Of a stretch of 64,000 nt of DNA, positions 35,226 to 46,303 are shown piece by piece. This DNA is from Pleurodeles waltl. Its lineage: Eukaryota; Chordata; Amphibia; Caudata; Salamandridae. The position numbers and the translations under genes are program-made. The DNA lies in the NCBI RefSeq assembly GCF_031143425.1, contig NC_090439.1:638973465-639037464 (forward strand), in the 5' to 3' direction. Each line of letters starts with the position of its first letter. Positions within the stretch are counted from its first letter, which is position 1. The notes below the pieces were generated by a model. The model did no database searches and was not told the origin of the DNA. It saw only the letters and a program-made list of their open reading frames with translations.

Positions 35226-35228
35226 TCA

Positions 35229-35241
35229 GTATCTAGCACCT
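35229..35241. repeat. Target duplication of PLE-3, right copy
   Basis: GTATCTAGCACCT, identical to 29769-29781. Confidence 0.85.
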
Positions 35242-36416
35242 GGCAGGTTTCCATATTTGCCACTATTGGATATCTTTCGTCCTCGTGCATAAGTGCTTTT
35301 GCATGTTCAGTGATTCTAATCTTAAGAGGACGAACAGTTCTTCCCACATAAATACGGTCACATTTGCAAGCTATAAAGTAAATAACAAAGGTCGTATTAC
35401 TGTTTATAGCTGACTCTATCTTGAAGGTTCGATTAACAGTACTGGTAAATTCCCTTTTGCCGTGGCAGGCCCATCTACACATCCCACATTGTCCGCATTT
35501 AAAGAAACCTTCCGTGTGCGCAGACAACCAATCACCCCGTGATCTGAATATCAAAAAACTGGGGCTGAGAATGCTTTTTAAGATCTGCTTTTCCGGTATG
35601 TAATCTCGGGTCTGTTTGTGATGAAGTCCCTAAGAGTAACATCTTGATACAGGATGCCCCAATGTCTGTTAACCATCTTTCTCAAAGCAAAAGATGCTCT
35701 AGTATAGACCGTTACAAGTCTAACCTTACTAGTCTCCTTTCCAACATCACGAATATCAATGGATTTAAGAGTGTCATTCCTGGGGATATGTATAACTCTA
35801 TGTTGTGCTCTCTCAATATCACCCATCTGATATCCCCACCATTTAAAATGTTTACCCATCTCCTCAACACACTGGAAACAAATCCTCATCCTTACTTCAG
35901 TTTCGTCTGGCTCTTACCGTCTCCCCAAACGGTATTGATGTGATTTGATGTCTAGGGTGAGCACTTGTTGCGTGTAAAATGGAACTGCAAGTGGTAGGTT
36001 TACGAAACAATCTGCTTGGTATCTTATTTTCTTCAATGAATAGCTCCACATCTAAAAATTCAATGATTTCCGAACTATAATGGTAAGTGAATTTTACATT
36101 AATCTCATTGGAATTTAGATATTCACAAAAGCCTACTAACTGTTCAACACTACCTGTCCATATCATAAGACATTCATCTATATAACACCCCCAGGATAGT
36201 ATGTGTGTCTGCCGCTGAGTGGAATCAGGACCCCAGACCCACCTCTCCTCAAACTAACCCATATAAAGATTTGCATAAGAAGGAGAGAATCTGGAGCCCA
36301 TCGCCACCCCTTGTTTTTGTCTGTACCAATCTTTACCAAATAGTTATTAAGAACTATATCTATCATTTCCATCACCATCTCTGTGTGTTCCCACAGGCTA
36401 GCAGATATTTTGTTTG
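35242..36416 (-). pseudogene. PLE-2 reverse transcriptase / endonuclease, main part
   Basis: Minus-strand fragments. The 5'-truncated start is near 36380 (MEMIDIVLNNYLV), followed by GSRFSPSYANLYMG near 36290-36250. The catalytic box is WGCYIDECLMIWTG near 36180 (YIDE, not YIDD). Then come NVKFTYHYSSEIIEFLDVEL and the HATSAHPRHQITSIPFGE connector (about 35960). A Cys cluster CGQCGMCRWAC is near 35480, and a GIY-YIG-type segment VIYFIACKC and IYVGRTVRPLKIRI near 35390-35310. The frame continues across PLE-3 into 29768-29600. Stops and shifts near 36250, 36170, 35890 and 35570 inactivate it. Confidence 0.8.
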
Positions 36417-37430
36417 TCTAATTTGTTTGATGTTGCAAAATCGTGCAGGTTGCTAACTAGCCGCTGTAGCCCTATTTTCATGGGGCTCAATAAAACAATG
36501 TCATCAGCATATGAGAGGTGTGATATAAGCAGGTTCTCCATCCTCAGAGAGTGTGAATTGGTCGCATCTAGCTTTGGGGAGAGGTCAGCCATAAAAAGGT
36601 TCAAAAGGTACGGGCCAGAACACATCCTTGTTTTAAGCCTATATTTGTTGGAATCATCCTTGAAATTTTCAAACCATCTGCTACATTGATCTGCACCCAG
36701 GTTTTATCGCATAGCATTTTGATGCTCTGGAGAAGCCATTCCTGCAGGCCCCAGCTTGGAAATTTGCACCAAAAAATTGTTCTGTCCACCCGATCAAAGG
36801 CACTTTTGAAGTCCGCAAAGTATAAATGTAACTTTTTCTTTAGGCGTTTTACTTTGTCGGCAATGTCACTTAGTGCTAAAATATTAATCATTGTGCTGTA
36901 ACCATTCCGGAAACCAGTTTGATTCTGGGGGACGAGGTTGTTTGAATTCGACCAGTTGAGCAGATCGTCCAAAATCAGTGTGGCAAAATATTTGGCCTCA
37001 CTGTCAATTAAAGCAATCAGTCTGTAGTTGGCCGGATTTGTTCTGTCACACCCTTTGAATATTGGATTGATGATAGATCACCTCCAACTGTCAGGGATGG
37101 TTATGTTGTGCTTTACTTAAGGGTAAAGGATTGCCAGTTTAGTTGACCAGTACTCCGCACAGGTCTTAAATATTACCTGTGGAAGGCCATTGGGACCTGG
37201 GGCACCATCCCTACGCTCCCTCCTAATTACTTGGGAGACTGCCTTAGCGCTGTATCGAACATCGATCTGACAGAGGACCTTAGGACTTGCAGGCTCCTTC
37301 AGATGTGCACCCCTGTCCAGAGGCCAGGTCCATGAGCTCCTCCTCCCTCATATCCGAACGGTGTAAATTACTCTGAAGTTGTTCCGTCTGCTGGTACACT
37401 TTGTGTGTCGGAGATTAAGTGAACTAAACT
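36417..37430 (-). pseudogene. CR1/L2-like LINE, 5' part with reverse transcriptase
   Basis: Minus-strand reverse transcriptase blocks in order: RRERRDGAPGPNGLP near 37220, NPANYRLIALI near 37050, and NQTGFRNGYSTMINIL near 36920. Then LYFADFKSAFDRVDR (motif A, near 36810), NIGLKQGCVL near 36640 and YADDIVLLS (motif C, near 36500). One shift near 36610 separates the last two. The frame is cut at 36417 by PLE-2 and resumes at 27760. The family is a non-LTR retrotransposon of the CR1/L2/jockey type; I cannot say which clade. The right boundary is uncertain. Confidence 0.8.
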
Positions 37431-39736
37431 TTTGGCTGCCCCTACCCTTGTGATTTGCCAAACATTAGTGTTTAACACCCCTGACACATTTCATTGGTCA
37501 GGAGAGACTTGGGAGGGCGACCTGGGGCAACTAAGATGGCGACAGGAGGGAGGCCTCCACCAGAAGCAGTGATTGCCTTACAATTCTGCCTCATACACTG
37601 GAAATATCTGCACAGCGTTTTCTACACCAGGAGAAGCTGTAGCAGATGTGGACAGTGGACATGTCAACCTTCCTGAGATGCCGGTCGGAAAGAGGGGACT
37701 TCTTCATATGACCTGGACGTGCACCAGATTGGCCTGGTTGTAGGTGGGGGTGCTAGCATGCATGGGGAAAGTGTTGGGATAGGTGCTTCCCTGCTACCTT
37801 AAGTTGATTTTCGTCCACATAACAGGAGTACTGGATGCCAATAGACATTGTACTGCCCTATTGTGGTTAGGGCTGGTGATAGCAAAAAGAGACATTTCTA
37901 GGTCTTAGAAAGGACAGCGACCCACCCACCTCTAGAATGGTGAAAACAGGCTTTGGACAGATGCATGAGCTTGGAGATTCCTATATATAAGGTCAGAGGC
38001 TGCCCCTTAAACACTATAAAATATCGGCAAAAGGGTGCCACTATAGAGGCATCACACTTCTAAGACCAGAGAAACCTGGTGGCTTTTTGGAGGCGGCAAT
38101 TTGGTGCTTTGGAGGTGGGAGTTGAATTGAAATTTCAAAGGTCAGGAATGTGGACACTGGGCAAGGGTGCTTGCTGTTGAGAGGCGTCTTCATACATGCT
38201 CTCACTAATATGCAATGTTTATCTGTGGGTTCGAATAGTTGTTTCACTGGTTTCAAGTGCGATCTTCTGTGTGATGAACGGTGTATGGTTAGTACAAAAA
38301 TTAATAAAATATTATCATTAAAAAATGAAAACAGTAAACATCATGGATCCTCCACTGTGTCAAGACATCTTAAAGACTCTGGATGCCAGTGTGCCAGCTT
38401 TAGGGTGGTGTGAACGGTGCAGCTGTATGTGCCGCTGTCCTGAGGGGCACTGTGTGTAGAAATCAGAGATCAAAGTGGGCGGGATCTGAGTGGCACAACG
38501 TGCCTCCACTTAATTCATGAAAAAACATTCCTCTTCTTTTTTTTAAAAAGACAACCATCCTGGGAGGGTTAATTCCGATATTAAATGCTTCTGCTAAAGT
38601 TTCTGTCAGGGAGTCTCCTGTGCTGTGAAACGAAGGAGGGCAGGCAGCTTAACAATAAACACACCTTCTTGCCAAAGTGCCTGATTGCCTGAAAGAAATG
38701 CATATGTGTGCAGTTTAATAATCTGCAAATGTAAAGGACGCTATGAAGTCAGCACTGGCTTTAATGGATGGAATCACTTGAAGCTTTGGGATGACAAGGA
38801 TTTACTATTTTTGAGCGGTAGTTCAAGGGAGTTACCATATGAGCTGTGAAGTGCTTGCTTTTAAGGGACAGCTATATAAAGAAAAATGCAGCATGTGCAG
38901 TCTGGGTATTACTAAAAACTATAATTTTGAAGCACCATTTTATCTTTTTGCACATTGTGTAGCAGTCTATCTTACACTATGTGTAATGCAAGTTTAAAAT
39001 AATGACTTAACGTAGAGTGCTTTCTGTCACAGGCTGTGAACACGTAGCACTAAAAATACACCTCACTAGTCTCACTGCACCAACCAAGATTTAAGTCTGT
39101 GTCCCTCTGATCACACCCAGACCTCTGCAGTACATTAACTAATACAGGTTTCATAATGTACTATAGTGCATTTGCTACTGATCAACTTAACTTTTTTAAA
39201 TGTATTTCTCATTCAAGATGTGTGCTTGTTTAAATGCAGCCACCTGAAGGTGAAATACAAAAAATGTACAGAATATATATTTTTTTGGCCAGCCCCCACG
39301 CTCACTGACCCCGTCCGCATTACATGCAGCATCTCAGTTGCCATACTTTTTTAATGCACTTCGACTGCTGGTAGAAACAACTTATGGTTGAACATCACCT
39401 GCTGCAGAGTTTCTTGTGTGTACAGCAGATTTCAGGAAAATAGTAAAATATGTCAAGATAACTCTGGTGATTAATGTCCCTGCTGGAGAGAGAGACGGAG
39501 TTTTGTCTAGTGGGATTTTTGACTCGTCATAAGGTAGTGCAGAGGGTTAATATGCCTGCTGCAAAGAATGTGTACCATGCAAACCACAGAACTGTATTTT
39601 ATGTGGGTTGCTGCTTTTTTTTACACACATCTTTTATTACTTGTAATACCTAAGTTACAATCCTAAAATAGCATAATGACCTATGAACTGACATCAAAGA
39701 GCTTCATAAACTGCACTGTATAGGTAAGAACATTAT
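37431..39736. other. Intergenic, nothing recognised
   Basis: No open frame with a known domain, no tandem array and no transposon ends that I can see. It may contain upstream regulatory DNA for SOX17, 7-9 kb away, but there is no direct sign of that. Confidence 0.5.
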
Positions 39737-40208
39737 GGGGGTCATTCCGACCCCGGCGGGCGGAAACCGCCCAAACACCGCCCCGCGGTCAAATGACCGC
39801 GGTGACCATTCTAACTTTCCCGCCGGCCCAGCGGGAAAGCCCCAGCAAAGATGAAGCCGGCTCCGAATGGAGCCGGCGGATTTGCTGGGGTGCGACGGGT
39901 GCAGTTGCACCCGTCGCGATTTTCAGTGTCTGCCAAGCAGACACTGAAAATCTTAATGGGGCCTGGGGCCCTGTTAGGGGGCCCCTGCACTGCCCATGCC
40001 AGTGCCCCACGACACCCGTTCCCGCCAGCCTCTTCCTGGTGGTGTAAACCGCCAGGAACAGGCTGGCGGGAAGGGGGTCGGAATCCCCATGGCGGTGCTG
40101 CGGATTCCCCCAGTCGGAATACCTGATGTAGCACCGCCAGCCTGTTGGCGGTGCTACCTCAGGCCTCCACCCTGGCGGTCTATGACCGCCAGGGTCGTAA
40201 TGAGGCCC
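39737..40208. mobile_element. Hairpin-chain MITE, second copy
   Basis: 472 bp, flanked by TAT on both sides (39734-39736, 40209-40211). It starts GGGGGTCATTCCGACCCCGG and ends with the complement of GGGCCTCATTACGACC. It is packed with palindromes: CCGCGGTCAAATGACCGCGG at 39783-39802, the GCGACGGGTG/CACCCGTCGC hairpin near 39892-39918, the CAGTGTCTGC/GCAGACACTG hairpin, GCCGGCTCC/GGAGCCGGC, and CCTGGCGGT/ACCGCCAGG near the end. It shares the middle hairpins with 1333-1964 but differs elsewhere, so the family is modular. No coding capacity. Confidence 0.8.
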
Positions 40209-43200
40209 TATGTCTTTTACCCACTCTTTCCTCATTCTAATGTTGCTTAAAAGGGGTTGTTTAAGCTAGGAATACATTCCTACTAGGAAAGCTAACCTCA
40301 TCCACTGTGGTACATTTTAAATACTGAGTTTGTGCTTCTCTAGTCCAAATACTCTTAAAATATATTGCTACTAATATGCGGCCCTTATAGTTTTATGTAA
40401 CATTTTCTGTAGACTGATTCTCGGTTTCCGAGCGCGTGGGTGTGTGAAATGTAACGTGCTCTGACAACCAGCACTGGTAGGAGTAGCGCTATAAAATAAA
40501 TGAAATGTGTGGATGAGGGGCACGGCTGGAGGGTCGCAGTGAGGGAATCGTGGAGAAGGTCATTGGGGCGGGGTGCCAAATATTCTCTCCCGGGACGCCA
40601 CCAGCGCTAAAGCCGGGCCTGTGTGTGCTACCTGTCTTGGTAATTTAACTGCCTGAATGAACGTGTGCTGGCTACTTTGGGGTCCTCTGGCTTCTTGCCT
40701 TCGGGTGAGGCATTACTTACCTGCGGCGTAAGTGCTTCACACAGGAGCTCGCTCCTATACCTGATCGTCAGCGGGGTGCAAATGACAGCTGTCAGTGCCT
40801 AGTTAGATACCTGATCTGTTGTGCGTGCACTGGGCGCACGTGAGGACTCTGCGGGCACGGAGCTTGGAGTTTTCTTGCCTTTCGTTTAAAGTAATGCACT
40901 TTGTCTCTGGTGTGTGGACGCTGGTTAAACTGCACAGATTGTCTTCTTAAAATGGAACCATAGAAGTGTGAATACTCGCTGCCCAGGGTTCCTCTTTCCT
41001 TCTGAGAAGTGTCGGTACTCTCCCACAAAACGTATTGTACCAGTGCTGCGACGTGGTGGTACTCCTTTCAATTGTAAGAAGTGCAGGTACTCCGTACCGG
41101 GCAGTACCTGCTCACTCAAATCACTGCATGCCACGGTGCAGGTAACACGATGAGTTGTCGTGCGCCTCGGGCTTCACAGTGTAAGAAAGCAACACTCTTA
41201 TTGGATTACTTTAAGTAATAAAAAGTGTCTGATGGCCATTAGTGAGTAAGGATCGCTGGTCAGGTGGGTGGGTGCGCCGGCAGCACTAGACCGAGCACCC
41301 CAGGGTGAGATACTCTGGGGACACAGGGACAACTGGAGAAAAGATGGGGTGCTGAAAACCAGAGCAGGGTGGGGTGCGGCAGTGTCCGAGCATATGGGTG
41401 AGGAACATCGACCATCCCACCCATGTTGGATGGATGTGCGTGTAGCTCTTCATCACAGAGGTGAACGTTGCCATACATACATACACGCACACACGCACGT
41501 GACGTGTAAGTGCCAGAACCCAAATAAATAGCGGCTACAGAAACTCTGAGAGTCTCCCGGAAGCGGTCCGGATGTTTGCTGTTTTTTATGTCCCCTCTGT
41601 GGCTGTCTCTTCCGACCATTCGGAGTTCTCCCCCACCAGCACCACCTTGTGCATCGAGTCCAAAATACAAGCGCGGTGGTTAAGAGGAACCCCGACTAAG
41701 CCTGTGTGAACCTTTCCTCGACATCCTCCGAGAAGGGGTCAAGGGATCGGACTGGGAGGAGTGCAGAGCCGGGAGGCCATTGTCTAGGATGGAAATGTCA
41801 GCCTAGGGCAAGTTCGGGGTTGGGGTGGAGAGGACGAAGGGGCGTCGTGTAAATATTAGCAGGAGAGGTGGCGAGACGAGCTCCCGGGTATCGATAAACC
41901 TGAGGCGCTGAGGAGAAAATGTTATTGCATCTGCAGTGACTGCAAAGTGCCCTATAAGTGCCCCGGCCGCGCTCCCCTCGGGGTGGAGGCTGGCACTGAG
42001 CTGACGCCAGTTTAATAAAACCACCATCCGGCTCATAATTCGGGATGACGAGCTGGGGGTCTCCTCCGGGCTCCGGCGCAGCGCCGAGAGAACACAAGTC
42101 CCCCTCAGTCACCCACTAGCGAGGCCGACTAGCGCCACGTACTGCCTTGCCTTCCCAAGCGCTGACTCAGGTCTCGCGTGAGATCAGAAAGCATTTCACA
42201 GAGGATCCCACACGCAGCCGGGAGAGCTGTCCATTGTAGGCGCCGTTTGCATTTTATTGAGCGCGTTGCCCTTCAAAGCTGCGAGATTCTGGGGCCTGGA
42301 AGTAGTACACACTTGCCAAATGCTTCCTTTGTAGTTTCGCTTATTGTCTTTGTCACTTTTTGCATACATTACCATATCTAAATTAACATTCAAAACACGG
42401 GTTTAAATTAGTACGTGTGTAGGCATTCTGCCTTTGGAAATATTGAAAACAGGACGTCACTCACATATGAGGCAGTATTACAAGTCAACAGAATAATTTT
42501 AACTGCAATCTGTGCCTTCGTCGTTATGTTTTGAGTCTAATGCGCTAACAATGGTTGTCCTGCCCTGTGTATGTACGTGTAGAACAACCATCAGCGCCTA
42601 GAAGCGAGATAATTCTCAGTGTGTCCTGAATAATAATAGTAACAATAATAATAATAACTGGGCTATCGGGGTTATTATTGTTGTTAATAACGGTATTATT
42701 ATTATTGTTATTAATATTATTATTATTATGGATGCCACGTCATTATTATTATTAATAATACATTTTGTTGATTCATCTTTGTATGACATAGATTCAGGTC
42801 TCAACGACAAATTATGGACCGGGGCAGAATTAAACCTTTATACAGTAGGCTGATGTGTGAAGAAGGATGCCTCCCGGTGTGGCTCAGATTTACATGTGGA
42901 AAAATGAGATACATGCAAAGGGCAATGTGTATCAACAGGTGCATGGGTTAGAAACCTGCGTGTGACGTCAAGTGTGTGTAGTATGCACACTTTTTTTAGC
43001 CTACGGCACACTGTGCATTCTTAACAATATTTTGATTTTTATCCTATAAATAGTGTATACGGCCGCTCTGTTTTATCACCAACAAAGGTGTAACGTGTTG
43101 GGTGTTCAAAAATAAGTGCAAATGCAACTCCTACGCTTTTCAGCGCAGCTGGATCACGCTTGGAATATTCAGGCGCAAGTGCTACTGAAGGTGTGGGAAA

Positions 43201-43504
43201 GTGCTGCAATTAAACCAGCGAAAATGTTGTGAATTGAAACAAAGAAAGTTTTGAAAGTTACACTAAATATATTGTAGGGATCTACAAAACATTAATACAC
43301 ATTTTCTAAAAGCGGCGTTTGTTTTCTCTTAATGAAGACCATAGTCTGTTTCATATTTAGAGTGAGAAAGCTAGCTTGTGACGGCCTTAACTTGTACGTT
43401 GCAGACATGAGACCCATTTCAGAAATATGTATTATTAAAAGTATGTTTTTACCTAACAACAGATTGTTTTTACAGCGCACACTTGACAGTTACTTCTTCC
43501 CTTT

Positions 43505-43775
43505 CAGGTTGCGTCAGTCCTGAAGGTTCTCAGTGTTCCAAGGGCCTGAGAGCAGAAGGCGGGCCCTTTGTTCTGGACTACACTACTGAGCGCCTCATTA
43601 GAGAGGGGTTGGGAGGGGCATTCTTCTCAGGGCGCATACACCCCCATGGTCCTGTTGCGGAAGAGAATGAAGAATCATTCCGCTTAGGGTGCGTCAGTCT
43701 TCCAAGCACTGAGTGCTGTTAGGGCCTATGCAGACTACTGAGGGCCCCATTAGACAATGTAACCAGGGCTGTCGG
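43505..43775 (+). repeat. Diverged direct duplication
   Basis: GCGTCAGTC followed by TTCCAAG, GGGCCT and ACTACTGAG..CCTCATTAGA (43511-43605) recurs as GCGTCAGTC, TTCCAAG, GGGCCT and ACTACTGAGGGCCCCATTAGA (43690-43756). No coding function is apparent. Confidence 0.55.
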
Positions 43776-43870
43776 TGCACTTGAATATAACCAGGCTTTT
43801 TAGGTATGTGTCGAAATAAGCAGGCCTCGTGGGTACACTTGAACCTAAGCAGGCCTCGTTGGGGTACTTC
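43757..43870 (+). repeat. Short tandem array, about 29 bp, four copies
   Basis: Degenerate units of the form AA(C/G)CAGGC followed by T/G-rich bases and GGTACACTTG. The last two copies (AAGCAGGCCTCGTGGGTACA and AAGCAGGCCTCGTTGGGGTA) are closest. Confidence 0.5.
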
Positions 43871-44159
43871 AGGCGTCTTGCACTCAGTTCGGTATTACCG
43901 GCAAGGGGGCCTGCTTGTGTCTACCAGCCACTTTCAGCACCGCTGGCCATTGGTTTACTAGCAGCGCCTTGGTGTGTATCTAGTGCCTCTCCTGGGTATG
44001 CAGGCTGGCTGCGGGCAGGGAGCTCGGGGTTTGTTTAATTTAAAGCTGTACATTCCTCCCTGCGATGTGTGGACGCAGACGTGCAGCCCCTAGAGCTACA
44101 GAGAATATCAATGGGGGCCACCACCGGCTGTAGCGGGGATCGGAGGGGGCAGGTAGGGT

Positions 44160-44460
44160 TTAGGGGTTCGCGTTAGGACACAAGTAGCGCGTAGACAGCG
44201 CCTGTCAGGCAGCTAGGGGTGGGCGGAGCACCGCAGCCCCTCCCACCGAGGATTAGTGAGAGACGTGTACGCGCCAAGGAGCCCCCTGAGCACGCGCCGG
44301 GACCCCAGGTGACGGGGCTATCCTGCCGCGAGACCCACCTGCCGGGCAGCCCCGGTGCCTGTCTGCTGGCGGAGCCGCTGTCAGACGATACGCGCCGCGC
44401 GCTGCGGACTGACGTCGCACAGACTGGTGACGTCACTCCTCAGACTGCTGACGTAGACGA
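44160..44460. promoter_or_regulatory. CpG-rich block with three TGACGT motifs
   Basis: High CpG density about 1.9 kb before the SOX17 start codon. Near its right end TGACGTC (44410), TGACGTCA (44428) and TGACGTA (44449) are spaced 18-21 bp, each close after a GGACT or AGACT. TGACGTCA is the CRE/ATF consensus. It could be a promoter or enhancer; this is inference. Confidence 0.4.
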
Positions 44461-44464
44461 AGGA

Positions 44465-44485
44465 CCCCCCCCCCCCCCCCCCCCC
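44465..44485. repeat. Poly-C run
   Basis: Twenty-one consecutive C. Length in the assembly is likely unreliable. Confidence 0.9.
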
Positions 44486-44949
44486 ACCCCACACACTATT
44501 TCACGCCCTTCTGCAACACGTACAGATTAATGATGTCTGCAACATCAGGTGCTGCTGTTGACCAGCTCGGCCGTACGCATTTTATTCACAGACCTGACCC
44601 GTTGGGCAGACCTCTGGGCCCAACCTCTCCGCAGGGGATAAACCGTGTTCTGTCGAGCTTGCCCTAAGCTTCCTAAGATAACTTCGGTACAAAGCGAGGC
44701 GCGGATTGTCCAGGCTGACCCGGTGATATGAAATAACGAAGTATTCGTCCAGCCAGTTACAGCATATGTAACGGTAATATTTAGTCCCGTATCTTACACT
44801 AACAAAAAATGTGGCACTTTAAGTCTAAGCACAAAGGAAATAGTATGTTAGTGATATATTATAATATGAGAGTCGTTCACAAACACGTGAAATATGAAAT
44901 GATCTCCTGAGCCCGTGCTCAGAGGTGCCGCAAATGAGCTGGCAACAGG

Positions 44950-44951
<2 letters not shown>

Positions 44952-44984
<33 letters not shown>
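44952..44984. repeat. (TA)n microsatellite
   Basis: About 16 TA units followed by a T run. Confidence 0.95.
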
Positions 44985-44987
<3 letters not shown>

Positions 44988-45989
44988 TTTTAAACGATAC
45001 GTGTAGAAACGGATTGCTAGCGCAGGCAGTTTCAATGCGGCGCTGTAGAAGTGTTATGTGTGCGCACGTATTTATTGTGTACATGCTTCTGGTCGAATGT
45101 AATGTGTGCATTTTATCGGAGACGTGTGCCCGACCCAGCCAAATATGAACTCATTGTCTAGCGCTTTAACTGCGGTTCGGAAAGTATGTGTAATATTCAT
45201 ATGGCTGAGATGTAGCTATTGCGGTATAATAATTTTGATTTTGTAGACATTTTTGGATTTTTTAAACTATTTTTTTCATTACCCTGGCGCTTGTTTCAGA
45301 TTGGCAAAATATTCTCGGGTGGTAGGTTTCAGGGACACGAGTGCTGTTTCTTATTCTGTAGCCGGGCTCACACGCCGCACCTGCTTCATTTTCGCGTTTG
45401 CTGCGCCCTCTGCACTCCCCCTGTCCCTAAACAGCTTGGACTGCATAGGGGAAACAAAAAAGGCTATTTTTATTCCTTCCTTCTTTTATTGTGATAAAAT
45501 ATCGGTATATTTCTCAAGGTGGTCGGACCTAGAAGTCGGTACTGATTGCCAAGCACAACCTGCTGTTGCTACCCGGGTCATACTCAAGGGCGTACCTTCC
45601 ATCGGTGCAGCAGGTGCAGTGCACCGGGGCCCAGTTCAAATAGCGGGCTGGGGTGGTAGGAATTTCCTTCATGCGCTGGGCCCATGACACAAACTGGCTA
45701 CGGCACTGACCAGACTCCCGGCCTCTCGGTGGCGCACACTCTTCTGAAGGTGAACATCTCTGGAACATCCCCGTCTTAACAAGGCCACAGACTTCCATAG
45801 ACTTTAATGGGTGCCAACTCCACGGATTTCAATAGGTGGCATAAACTTAAAACAAGCCCACTTGCTTACCCCTATTAAAACCCGAAAGAGAGCAGAGTGT
45901 TTAACTGGCACCTAACCTGCAAAGAGTCTGTAGAGCAGTATAGCACACACACACCCCTTCTTGTTTGTGATCAGTTTGCACCGAATGCA

Positions 45990-46303
45990 CGAAGTTTGAG
46001 CTTGGGCTGCCTGGCCCCTAGGGGCAACGCTCCTACCTGCCACCCCCCGGCAGCGCGGCCTCCACACCCTCCGGCAGGTGCTGCTCCCTCCGCGGGAGCG
46101 AGGGGCGGGTCCGGCCCCAGGCTCCTCGGGCCCAGGGCGGGCTCCGTCCCGCCCCCCGGACACCTTCCCGGCAGCGCCCCGCCCCCGCCGGGGATTGGCC
46201 GGCGCCCTGGGTTTAAGGAGGCCGGGCCGGGAGCACAGGGTATGAGCAGCGCCCAGCCCTGGAGGGAGCTCAGTGCCCGCAGCCCTCAGTGTACCCCAGA
46301 GCC
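45990..46303 (+). promoter_or_regulatory. SOX17 CpG-island promoter and 5'UTR
   Basis: GC- and CpG-rich DNA beginning about 300 bp before the start codon and continuing into exon 1. It contains GGGCGG-type boxes, an inverted CCAAT box (ATTGG at 46193-46197) and a TATA-like TTTAAG at 46212-46217. A start site some 25-35 bp later would give a 5'UTR of roughly 60 nt. The start site itself is inferred. Confidence 0.55.

Larger units (their letters stand above)
29782..35228 (-). mobile_element. PLE-3, near full-length Penelope-like element nested in PLE-2
   Basis: A 5.4-kb insertion bounded by a 13-bp duplication. It consists of two roughly 600-bp terminal repeats in opposite orientation (29839-30447, 34618-35225), a 1.6-kb non-coding stretch, and a minus-strand polyprotein (34560-32048) with a few frame breaks. 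The first 57 bp (29782-29838) lie outside the left arm and have no counterpart at the right end. Confidence 0.85.
27761..36416 (-). mobile_element. PLE-2, Penelope-like element inserted in the LINE
   Basis: Bounded by the 8-bp duplication TCTAATTT. The coding strand is minus. The 5' end lies at the right, where the polyprotein is truncated before the reverse transcriptase motif GVAMGSRF, as expected for incomplete target-primed reverse transcription. The 3' terminal region with a well-formed hammerhead-like motif is at the left (28064-28117). PLE-3 is inserted inside its endonuclease region. Confidence 0.8.
40209..45989. other. SOX17 upstream flank, no gene seen
   Basis: 5.8 kb of mostly unique-looking DNA. 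Short items inside are listed separately: a duplicated block at 43505-43775, a tandem array at 43757-43870, a CpG-rich block at 44160-44460, a C run and a TA microsatellite. 42631-42760 is rich in ATT/AAT runs. At 40990-41105 a GAAGTG.GGTACTC motif occurs twice about 75 bp apart. I find no other coding exon. Confidence 0.5.

Noticed and set aside
40965..41105. Twice-occurring GAAGTG.GGTACTC motif
   Set aside because: Only two imperfect copies about 75 bp apart; too little to call an element.
45580..45720. Segment with GTGCAGTGCACCGGGGCCC and ACTGGCTACGGCACTG, reminiscent of a dispersed repeat
   Set aside because: It feels like a known repeat end but I cannot name a family or find its borders.
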